Shown here piece after piece: positions 16,475 through 23,111 of a DNA stretch of 64,000 bases; position 1 is the stretch's first letter, and each line of letters begins with the position of its first letter. Source of the DNA: a virus; the IMG/VR virus record IMGVR_UViG_3300042868_005761, positions 62,001-126,000 of that record; one strand, 5' to 3'. The position numbers and the translations under genes are program-made. Below the pieces are notes generated by a model. That model saw only the letters and a list, made by a program, of their open reading frames with translations. It searched no databases and was not told where the DNA came from.

Positions 16475-17031
16475 TTTATCAAGATAGTGCTAGTCAATAT
16501 CATAAAGCAATGGGCGCTCTCCTTGAAGAGTTAAATTTAACTGGCCTTGGTATTTACCAGGAACAGAATGTTAAGGAGATTTGCCCAGATCATCCTAATC
16601 CTTTAGATAGATTTGATTTTTATATACCTGCTCTTAGCCTTGTTGTTGAGGTGCATGGCGAGCAACACTATAAAGCTGTTAGATTTGGTGGTATCTCAGA
16701 AGAGAAGGCATCTTTTAACTTTGCAAAAGGTTCTTTACGTGATGTAGAGAAAGCCCTGTCTGCCAAAAGATCGGGGCTTATCTACATTGCTTTTAGTTAT
16801 AAAGATAACTTTACGCAGGAAGTGTTTGACAACAAACACAAAGAAGCTATACTTGAACTTGGGAATCATGGCTTTACAAAAATTGCCGTGGAACCTAATC
16901 AAGATATCCTTGATCATAAAAAACTTGTATCTTCTATGAGTAAAGAATATACAAAGCGTATATACCAAGAACAGAAAGAGAACGGGAATACCGGATTCAA
17001 ATCGAATACAGGATTCTTCAAAAAGAAATAA
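16471..17031 (+). CDS. Vsr/DUF559-like PD-(D/E)XK endonuclease
   Basis: This is a 186-residue nuclease of the very-short-patch-repair/DUF559-like group. The diagnostic stretch is DRFDFYIPALSLVVEVHGEQHY (46-67): an Asp in the DFYIP strand, Glu in the VEVHG strand, then Gln-His-Tyr. A later R-D-x-x-K helix (LRDVEKALSAKR) also fits. Phage members include free-standing homing-type nucleases and DNA-repair nucleases. Placement between dUTPase and RusA favours DNA repair or recombination, but a selfish nuclease is possible. The start overlaps the previous stop (ATGA). Confidence 0.68.
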   Translation: MIYQDSASQYHKAMGALLEELNLTGLGIYQEQNVKEICPDHPNPLDRFDFYIPALSLVVEVHGEQHYKAVRFGGISEEKASFNFAKGSLRDVEKALSAKRSGLIYIAFSYKDNFTQEVFDNKHKEAILELGNHGFTKIAVEPNQDILDHKKLVSSMSKEYTKRIYQEQKENGNTGFKSNTGFFKKK

Positions 17032-17039
17032 GGAATTGC

Positions 17040-17582
17040 TTGAGTCAAGTTAGCCTATTTAGAATTGTTATTGATGGCGAACCTATTAGCAAAAGCAATG
17101 CTACTATGAGTAGGTTTAATTGGAAGACAAAGAAAAGTGAAGTTTACGTACCTGAAAAGTTTCTAGACTATGAGAAGCTTATTACTCATCAGATAGATCA
17201 ATATCTTAATGAGTTCCCAGGTGTTGAACGGCCGCTTTTCAAAGTTGGTCCAGTTCAGATGAACATACATTACTTCCTAGGCACTAAGCGACGCAAAGAC
17301 TTACCTAATCTTCCAAAGACAACCTGTGACGCTTTGACTGGTCAAGTCTATGGAGACGATTGTCAGATTGTTTCCATGACCTTATTCAAGCATTATGATC
17401 CACTCAACCCTAGGGTAGTAATCGAAGTCTTACCTATCCTAGATGGAGTAGAGTATCCCATTCCCAATACTTTATTGGCGACTGAGGATCAGAAGAAAAC
17501 CAAGCCAAAGAAAAAGTCTACAGATGCAAAACCTACCAAAAGTAAAAATACTCGTAAACCTAGAAAAAAATCTAATAAATAA
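17040..17582 (+). CDS. RusA-like Holliday junction resolvase
   Basis: This 180-residue enzyme resembles RusA, a homodimeric resolvase that cuts four-way DNA junctions made by RecA-like recombinases. FRIVIDGEPISKSN opens the fold, and RKDLPNLPKTTCDAL followed by VYGDDCQI matches the family signature. RusA normally has D-x-D-N at the first motif. Here it reads DLPN, so one of the acidic residues is replaced by proline. The last 25 residues are a Lys/Thr/Pro tail likely to bind DNA. The start is TTG at 17040 with AAGGAA upstream (17028-17033, inside the previous stop region). It would pair functionally with the RecA-like protein at the window start. Confidence 0.8.
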   Translation: MSQVSLFRIVIDGEPISKSNATMSRFNWKTKKSEVYVPEKFLDYEKLITHQIDQYLNEFPGVERPLFKVGPVQMNIHYFLGTKRRKDLPNLPKTTCDALTGQVYGDDCQIVSMTLFKHYDPLNPRVVIEVLPILDGVEYPIPNTLLATEDQKKTKPKKKSTDAKPTKSKNTRKPRKKSNK

Positions 17583-17610
17583 GTTAGATATAATAAAAAA
17601 ATATGATAAA

Positions 17611-17748
17611 ATGCCACCCACTCTTCGTTCATTTGTGAGATCTTACTTTTTAGGAATGACTCAAATTGAAATACAAGACATTATGTCTATTACAGTAAAT
17701 GAGTATAAACAACTAAAACAAGAAATGATAAATATATTAAATGATTAA
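17611..17748 (+). CDS. Small HTH-like protein, about 45 residues
   Basis: This reading frame ends at 17748. With ATG 17611 it encodes 45 residues. An earlier ATG at 17524 would give 74 residues but overlaps the Lys-rich tail of RusA by 59 bases. The protein resembles a sigma region-4-like or transposase-type helix-turn-helix (LGMTQIEIQDIMSITVNEYKQL). No convincing ribosome binding site precedes either start, so translation is uncertain. It could be a small regulator. Confidence 0.4.
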   Translation: MPPTLRSFVRSYFLGMTQIEIQDIMSITVNEYKQLKQEMINILND

Positions 17749-17757
17749 GGAGATAAA

Positions 17758-18477
17758 ATGGCAAAAGCAAAAGGCATGTTACCTGTTGTAAGTGGAAGAC
17801 CAAATGGTGAAGAGCTATTGACAGAAGAACTAAGGCGCGAGCTACAAGATCAGCCTGAGATTAAAAACATTATTGTTAACGCAACTTCACAAACAGACAT
17901 TGTAAACAAGATGAAAGAGTTTGCACCTGTAAGTTCAAACATTCATGTTTTTACAAATCCTGCTCTTCTAGTGCCAAGCGGAGAAGTATTCTTAAAGCAA
18001 GAACTACTTACTACCAGTATCCATACTGCAATTAGTTCCTATGGTAGCCTTACTGAGTTGCGCCTAGTTTGTGGCCCAAGTTATGATTATATTCCCGTTA
18101 AGCATGAGATTGCTAACCCTACCAGGATTAGTAAGATTGATGCTGCTGAACTAATTAGTAAATTAGTTTATACTAATCCAAAAGCAATTGGGTTTAGTTA
18201 CCGTCAAGACTCTAAAGTTGTAGATGGTAATACCCGCTGGTTTTGGACCTTAGATATTTTTATTAGCAGAGACAAGACAAGACAAGACCTTCTAAGCGAA
18301 CACCTTATTAAGGAGCCTGAACTTAAGGCTAAGCTTGATAAGGAATGGATTGCGAGAAAGGAAGAGCTTGCTACCTTTGGTAATCCTGAAAAAGTTTATA
18401 ATGCTTTAAAGAAAGATATTTATAAGAATGTTGCCTGGAACCCTGCATATTACGCAGTTGTTCTTCCCACTAATTAA
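17758..18477 (+). CDS. Hypothetical protein, 239 residues
   Basis: I do not recognise this protein. It is soluble, with mixed alpha/beta character, no signal peptide and no membrane helix. The C-terminal third contains a charged helical region (KAKLDKEWIARKEELATF) and ends in aromatic YYAVVLP. GGAG 7 bases before the ATG is a good ribosome binding site. It sits just upstream of the secreted protein gene. Confidence 0.65.
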   Translation: MAKAKGMLPVVSGRPNGEELLTEELRRELQDQPEIKNIIVNATSQTDIVNKMKEFAPVSSNIHVFTNPALLVPSGEVFLKQELLTTSIHTAISSYGSLTELRLVCGPSYDYIPVKHEIANPTRISKIDAAELISKLVYTNPKAIGFSYRQDSKVVDGNTRWFWTLDIFISRDKTRQDLLSEHLIKEPELKAKLDKEWIARKEELATFGNPEKVYNALKKDIYKNVAWNPAYYAVVLPTN

Positions 18478-18491
18478 GAATGGAGATTAAA

Positions 18492-19025
18492 ATGAATAAG
18501 ATTAAGTTTACCCTAGTTTCGTTTCTTGCTACCCTACTTGTAGCTTCAACTGCTTACGCTACTGAGTGCGTCACCACTGCAGATTGCGCTACCGGCGAAG
18601 TCTGTGCTGCTGTTGCTAGTGCAGAGTGTCCTCCTTGTGCCGAAGGCTCAGCCTGTGACTCTTGTGCTACCGAGCTACTTGCTTGTGTCCCAGAGGAAGT
18701 TCCTGCTCCTTGCGATACCGCTACTTCAGGTTCCGGTTCAGGTTCTGAGGGCTCAGCTGCCGTTGATCCTGATTGTGGATCTGGAGAAGCTGATGCTGGT
18801 GGTTCAGGTTCAGGTGAAGTCACTCCCGTAGATGGTAGTGGTGCTGACGCTGGTGCTGACACTGCTCTTACTGAGACTGATGGTAGCGGCTCAGGAGCGG
18901 CCGCCACTGCCGATAAAAGCAAGGACCAGTCTGGGTGTTCAGTGGTTTCTAATACTGCTGGCGTCTTCGGTCTTTTTGCTATAATTGGCGCTGTGGTTTT
19001 CTTCCGCAGACGTAACAATATCTAA
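18492..19025 (+). CDS. Secreted Cys-rich protein with MYXO-CTERM-like sorting tail
   Basis: This 177-residue precursor looks like a cell-surface protein. It has a signal peptide (residues 1-23, basic MNKIKF, hydrophobic core, cleavage after AYA). A cysteine-rich region (24-78, pattern C-x5-C-x5-C and later pairs) is followed by a Gly-Ser and acidic low-complexity stalk with GSGSG repeats. The C-terminal 31 residues read SGCS, then a membrane helix (GVFGLFAIIGAVVFF), then RRR. Gly-Cys followed by a helix and Arg cluster is the MYXO-CTERM (GC_trans_RRR) pattern of Myxococcota surface proteins. ATG 18492 has GGAG upstream; an ATG at 18480 would only add 4 residues. It might alter the infected cell surface. 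Confidence 0.8.
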   Translation: MNKIKFTLVSFLATLLVASTAYATECVTTADCATGEVCAAVASAECPPCAEGSACDSCATELLACVPEEVPAPCDTATSGSGSGSEGSAAVDPDCGSGEADAGGSGSGEVTPVDGSGADAGADTALTETDGSGSGAAATADKSKDQSGCSVVSNTAGVFGLFAIIGAVVFFRRRNNI

Positions 19026-19099
19026 TGAATGGCGATAAAAACGCCTTCTTACATGGTGTTGTAGCCATACTCATTTTTATTATTTTTCGTTATTGTTAA
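19025..19099 (+). CDS. 24-residue membrane peptide
   Basis: A short open frame starts with an ATG that shares its A with the TAA of the upstream gene (TAATG). It encodes 24 residues: a polar start MNGDKNAFLHG, a hydrophobic helix (VVAILIFIIF) and RYC at the end. The stop TAA at 19097-19099 overlaps the AAGGTG ribosome binding site of the next gene. Overlap on both sides suggests it is a translated part of the operon. Function unknown. It might pair with the surface protein upstream. Confidence 0.45.
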   Translation: MNGDKNAFLHGVVAILIFIIFRYC

Positions 19100-19107
19100 G
19101 GTGAAAT

Positions 19108-19572
19108 ATGGAATCAGATATTAAATTAGTAGATCTACGTACGCAGTCTTTAAGAGTAGTAAAGGAGTGCATTAAGATTGCAGAGTCTCTTGGCGCTACA
19201 TCTTTTCGTTTTTATGTTAATCCAACATATATTCGCAATGGTTTAGTAGTCACTAGCATTGTAAAACTAATTGGCGAAGCTCCTCCTGATACTCAGTATC
19301 TAATTGACTTGGCTGGTCTAAAGAATCTTAAGGCTACTGTTGACTTTGCCAAGAAGGTTCTTATCGACGATGGCGAGGCAAACGTAGAAGAGCGTGAAGA
19401 GCTTTTTGTTCCAGCTGTTACTGAAGCTGCTATTGAGTCAGAGAAGGAAGAAGATTCAACATCTATGCCAACACAGAAGTCTGCTTCTAAGAAGCGTGGC
19501 CGTAAGAAAGTTGCCGTAGAAAGCGATGAGCCTTCTGATTCTGATGATCTAGAAACTGAGGAGTCTGAATAA
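19108..19572 (+). CDS. Hypothetical protein with charged low-complexity C-terminus
   Basis: This 154-residue protein has a compact N-terminal domain of about 95 residues with alternating helices and strands (SLRVVKECIKIAESLGATSFRFYV). A long disordered tail follows, with a basic patch KKRGRKK and a very acidic end (DEPSDSDDLETEESE). The basic patch could bind nucleic acid. AAGGTG precedes the ATG. The gene's stop shares a base with the next start. Confidence 0.65.
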   Translation: MESDIKLVDLRTQSLRVVKECIKIAESLGATSFRFYVNPTYIRNGLVVTSIVKLIGEAPPDTQYLIDLAGLKNLKATVDFAKKVLIDDGEANVEEREELFVPAVTEAAIESEKEEDSTSMPTQKSASKKRGRKKVAVESDEPSDSDDLETEESE

Positions 19573-19988
19573 TGCCTGGTTTAACTTATGGTGAAAAAGT
19601 TAATACGGAAATGCTGACTTACAATCACAGCGAGTTTTTTGGACTTGCTGAACTTCCATTTATTACAAATGGAGCAGGAGATGGTAGTCAAGCTACTATA
19701 ATTAATTGCAGTAGCCTTAGTGCATCTCAGGGTCGCTCAAAAAGCATAAGAGTCCAAGCTTCCGATAGTGGAAACCTACCTATTGTTTTTAATCTTTGGT
19801 TTGGTTGCAATCTACCTGAGATTGAACAAGCAATACTTACTGGTACTCCTGCTCAAATACTTTCTATAGGAAGCGTTGATATGACATTTCCAATTGGAAC
19901 AGAATACTTTGCTATTGATTACGATGCTGCTTTAAGTGGTGTATCAATAGCACCTGAGACATTAACAATGTCGATTACAATCGTCTAA
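19572..19988 (+). CDS. Hypothetical protein, probably beta-rich, 138 residues
   Basis: I do not recognise this protein. It is neutral and Ser/Gly/Thr-rich with a repeated strand pattern, like a small beta-sandwich. A virion decoration or fibre-like role would fit that composition but is not demonstrated. Start and upstream stop form TAATG. It is the last gene of the + block, directly before the terminator. Confidence 0.65.
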   Translation: MPGLTYGEKVNTEMLTYNHSEFFGLAELPFITNGAGDGSQATIINCSSLSASQGRSKSIRVQASDSGNLPIVFNLWFGCNLPEIEQAILTGTPAQILSIGSVDMTFPIGTEYFAIDYDAALSGVSIAPETLTMSITIV

Positions 19989-20005
19989 ATTGAAATAGAC
20001 AAAAG

Positions 20006-20039
20006 AAAACCCCAGTCATTGATTTGGCTGGGGTTTTTT
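20006..20039. terminator. Bidirectional intrinsic terminator between convergent gene blocks
   Basis: AAAACCCCAG (20006-20015) pairs perfectly with CTGGGGTTTT (20028-20037) around a 12-base loop and is followed by TT on the + strand. On the - strand the preceding A-rich run (20001-20009) supplies the T tract. It lies exactly between the last + gene and the last - gene, so it can end both transcripts. Confidence 0.92.
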
Positions 20040-20057
20040 ATTTCTATCTAATCTAGT

Positions 20058-20258
20058 CTACTTATTTTCAAGTTTCTCAACTCTAGCAGTTAGATCAAAT
20101 AGCTTGCTGTTCATATCTTTTTGTTCTTGCTCTAGCACTGCTTTCAGAGCTCCTACTTGGCGCAGTTTAGGAATACCTTCAATAATCTTTTGAAGATCAT
20201 TGATACGTTTTTCAATAGCACCAATTCTTTCTAGAATATAGTTATTATCAATAGCCAT
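20058..20258 (-). CDS. Small coiled-coil protein, 66 residues
   Basis: This protein is almost entirely a predicted coiled coil with heptad-like spacing (ILERIGAIEKRINDLQKII, then LFDLTARVEKLENK). It has no signal peptide or membrane helix. It is the last gene of the lysis cassette and shares a base with the holin-like gene upstream. It could regulate or scaffold the holin. A spanin is unlikely without a membrane or lipoprotein anchor. Confidence 0.65.
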   Translation of the reverse strand: MAIDNNYILERIGAIEKRINDLQKIIEGIPKLRQVGALKAVLEQEQKDMNSKLFDLTARVEKLENK

Positions 20259-20557
20259 TACTCCTCCACCTTATCTTCTTTTATTTTTGTATCCGTGCCT
20301 CTTGTTCTATCTATAACATTAGCACCCATATATAATCCTACAAGTCCTACAAAAGCAGTAGTAAATACATCGTCGCCCATTAGCTGAGGAATGATGTAAA
20401 GACCAGTAGCTTGTCCCACTGGACTCATAAGATATAAAAATGTTAACGTATGCAAGGCCCAGTATACCAGGCCAAGCTTACGACTAATATAGCTACTCTT
20501 GTCCCCAAGAAAAGCTCCACTAAATCTTTTGAAGAGTATAGCGGAAAGATTAAACAT
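20258..20557 (-). CDS. Putative holin (two membrane helices)
   Basis: This 99-residue protein has two hydrophobic segments (about 28-48, with LGLVYWALHTLTFLYLM, and about 64-82, with VFTTAFVGLVGLYMGANVI) and a highly charged C-terminus (DTKIKEDKVEE). Size, topology and position directly after the endolysin gene fit a holin that opens the inner membrane. No family motif is recognised, so the call rests on topology and context. Confidence 0.6.
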   Translation of the reverse strand: MFNLSAILFKRFSGAFLGDKSSYISRKLGLVYWALHTLTFLYLMSPVGQATGLYIIPQLMGDDVFTTAFVGLVGLYMGANVIDRTRGTDTKIKEDKVEE

Positions 20558-21102
20558 TATTTCTTACCTAGGTAACGCACAAATCCCACAAGCTTAGCTT
20601 CGTCAAGGTTACGCGAGCGATGATAGACACCGCCACCTTCACGGCTACCGGCCTCATTAGTGTTGCCTTCTATTGTGCCAAACTTAGTAGCGCTAAACAT
20701 AATGCCATCACATATACCAACATGGCCAGTATGTCCTTTAATAAGTCCAGACTGCACTCTTGGTACTTTGACCGGATCACTGCATAGAACAAAAAGATCA
20801 CCTGGCTCAATCTTGAACTTACCAGCTTTTACATCAGCTGGAAGAAAACGTACAAAGTCTTCACGAGTTCTATTACGCGCCCAAAAGCCCATTATAGCTG
20901 AGCTTTGCTTGCCAGCAGGGTTAGCACCAGGATAGGCTTGTCCAAAGACCCAAGCAACAAATGCAGCGCACCAGGCACCACCTACAAGCCAAGCACCAAC
21001 GTACTTCTGAAACTCTTCAACACGAGGTCCGCGGTTACTGTTAGTTGGAATTTCACGCACACCAACTTCTTTTAAAGCAATATCTACAAGATTTTGATTC
21101 AT
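20557..21102 (-). CDS. CHAP-domain endolysin
   Basis: This 181-residue single-domain cysteine amidase/peptidase cleaves peptidoglycan at the end of infection. The CHAP catalytic residues are visible: C45 in GGAWCAAF, H127 in GHTGHVGI, and the E145/N147 strand TIEGN. GDLFV (101-105) supports the fold. There is no cell-wall-binding domain and no signal peptide, so release would need the holin-like protein next door, with which it shares one base. An IEGN...GGGV pattern also recurs in two larger proteins upstream. Confidence 0.88.
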   Translation of the reverse strand: MNQNLVDIALKEVGVREIPTNSNRGPRVEEFQKYVGAWLVGGAWCAAFVAWVFGQAYPGANPAGKQSSAIMGFWARNRTREDFVRFLPADVKAGKFKIEPGDLFVLCSDPVKVPRVQSGLIKGHTGHVGICDGIMFSATKFGTIEGNTNEAGSREGGGVYHRSRNLDEAKLVGFVRYLGKK

Positions 21103-21121
21103 AACAATCCTTTTTTAAACG

Positions 21122-22720
21122 CTAGGTCGGCTGTCCTGCCGGTGGTGTAGGTACTGCACAGGGTTGTTCAGTTCCCATAAATCTTAAAATAACATTAAAT
21201 TTATGTTTATCAGAATTAATTTTATGCTGTTGTGAGGTTAGTCCTCTACCGTCTGTTGCACCAATAGATTTAAGATCAGCACTTCTCATTTTGCTATATC
21301 TTGCAGGCCAACTTCCATCAGGTCCTGGATCTGTCCATTCAGGTATATTATGATAATACCAAGCAGCATTCTCTGCTGTTTGATTTTGCCATCCATAAAC
21401 ATTTCTTCCATTACTATCTTGTACTCTTGCTGAGTAGTTCTCAACATTTGAGTACCAACCTGGAACAGTTGTTCCACCATTTCCTTCTATTGAGTAGAAA
21501 ACAAAGTTTTTACCAGTTGCTTCAAACGGGATAACACCTCCGCTTGTTGAAACTAAACTCCTAACCATAGCAATATGACTAAGGCTTAGACTTGATCCTT
21601 TCCCATAAAGGCCATTGTAGTATTTCAATGCTAGCTCTGAGGTAAGCTGCGATGGATCAGTAATTTCTCTATTCATAACGCGAAGACATTGAACAAAATC
21701 AGGACTTCCAATTTTAGGTTTATTGTCCATAAAGAAGTATAAGTCTCCTTGTTGAAGATGTTCTCTTCCATTCAATACATCTTGGACTGTAATCTGTTTC
21801 CATCTTTTGTCTTTGAAAGATCCACCCCATATACCACTGCAACTTCCAAAGTTTCCAGTACCTCGAACTGGAGACGTAAAAGTGGGCTCTCCTTTACTAA
21901 CTGACAAATAGTCTGCCCAATAGTCTGACAGTGCAGTCTGCAAAAAAGCACACCACATACCTAATGAAGGAGTAGGGGCTGGCCCTTGTAAGTCATCATT
22001 GCCTACTCTCCGGGCTCCACTTAAAGCCTGGGCTAAGTTGCTAGTAGAACTATTCATTGTTGTGGAAACTAATGTAATTGGCGGAGTATTAGGTGGCAAA
22101 TCTAGTCCGTCATCAGGATATTGTCCACTTTCACTTGGATTTGATTTTGATAGACATTCTATATATATAGGAGAAGAAATAGCTACATTAGGAATTAGTA
22201 AACCATTTTGCTCATCGCTTTCATCTTCTGGATAATTAAATTTTATTTTAAAAACAAAAGCAAAAGATCCTGCATATGGAGAGTCTATATATTCTTGTTT
22301 ATCTGCCTTTACTAGTCCACCTTTATTCCTTAAAGAGCCAATTTTTTGCGAGGCTGAGCCTGCTCCTAAAAGCGTAAAATGCCCACCTCGCAAATATCCA
22401 CTTCCAATATTTGGATATCTTTCTCCGATCGGATCACTAACATAATTTCCAGAAATATAAGGAGGGGCCCATGCATTTTTTGTTGCTTCTGAGTCTACCT
22501 TTAAGGTGTATAGCTTATGAGATGGGCTAGACCCATCTTCTCCATTTATATAAATACCTGACTCAGAAGGGTTAAACCCATATGGGGAATACACATAAAA
22601 AGATAAAGGAATACCTACGTCATCTATAACTTGGCTATTATGCTTAACAAGAACAGAAAAAATTTCCTCACTAAAGGAAAACTGATCAACTAATGTTCCG
22701 TCTGTAGGATTTGGTAACAT
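21122..22720 (-). CDS. Tail-type protein with CHAP-like domain (532 residues)
   Basis: The N-terminal 220 residues look like a beta-rich virion region. From about 250 the protein shows the order of CHAP motifs seen in the endolysin: C257 in GMWCAFL, GDLYFF (325-330), H382 in LSHIAMV, and SIEGN (410-414). The insert between the Cys and GDL parts is long and includes GSCSGIW and KDKRW segments shared with the 648-residue protein downstream in transcript order. I infer a virion-associated cell-wall hydrolase that may cut the wall during entry. It follows the fibre genes and precedes the endolysin. Confidence 0.6.
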   Translation of the reverse strand: MLPNPTDGTLVDQFSFSEEIFSVLVKHNSQVIDDVGIPLSFYVYSPYGFNPSESGIYINGEDGSSPSHKLYTLKVDSEATKNAWAPPYISGNYVSDPIGERYPNIGSGYLRGGHFTLLGAGSASQKIGSLRNKGGLVKADKQEYIDSPYAGSFAFVFKIKFNYPEDESDEQNGLLIPNVAISSPIYIECLSKSNPSESGQYPDDGLDLPPNTPPITLVSTTMNSSTSNLAQALSGARRVGNDDLQGPAPTPSLGMWCAFLQTALSDYWADYLSVSKGEPTFTSPVRGTGNFGSCSGIWGGSFKDKRWKQITVQDVLNGREHLQQGDLYFFMDNKPKIGSPDFVQCLRVMNREITDPSQLTSELALKYYNGLYGKGSSLSLSHIAMVRSLVSTSGGVIPFEATGKNFVFYSIEGNGGTTVPGWYSNVENYSARVQDSNGRNVYGWQNQTAENAAWYYHNIPEWTDPGPDGSWPARYSKMRSADLKSIGATDGRGLTSQQHKINSDKHKFNVILRFMGTEQPCAVPTPPAGQPT

Positions 22721-22721
22721 C

Positions 22722-23102
22722 TTATATGTTTCCTTTTAGTCGTTTTTCCGCATATACTCTTCTTGTATTTGCACCACCACTATTAAGCATACTTATATCT
22801 TTTAGAATTGGTTCTATATTCTTTACATTTACTTTTCTATAATAATGGTACCAGTAAGGAACTGCTGTAGTTGGAAGACTTCCCCCTGGACCTGGATTAA
22901 TTCCTATTCCAGTTTCAAGATCTACAAATCTAAAACCCTCAGGTGACTTAAAACTTAAATCTTCCCATGGTCCAAAAACGCCACTTCGTCTACTAAGTGA
23001 CGTATCATGGTTAAATTTTTCATCTGGTCCAAGGAATATTTCACCTATTTCTACTAGTTTTTCATAGTCAGCTTGAGTTAATGTTATGTTTACATTTGCC
23101 AT
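22722..23102 (-). CDS. Hypothetical protein between CHAP-like proteins, 126 residues
   Basis: I do not recognise this protein. It has an N-terminal strand-helix start (MANVNITLTQADYEKLVEIG), then a Gly/Pro-rich middle (GINPGPGGSLP) and a basic C-terminus (RRVYAEKRLKG). Position between two CHAP-like virion proteins, 2 bases from one and 9 from the other, suggests a small tail component or chaperone. Confidence 0.6.
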   Translation of the reverse strand: MANVNITLTQADYEKLVEIGEIFLGPDEKFNHDTSLSRRSGVFGPWEDLSFKSPEGFRFVDLETGIGINPGPGGSLPTTAVPYWYHYYRKVNVKNIEPILKDISMLNSGGANTRRVYAEKRLKGNI

Positions 23103-23111
23103 AATATCTCC

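Noticed and set aside
18554-19018. Proline-rich 154-residue frame on the reverse strand
   Set aside because: It is the mirror of the Gly/Ser-rich stalk of the surface-protein gene, and its composition follows from that.
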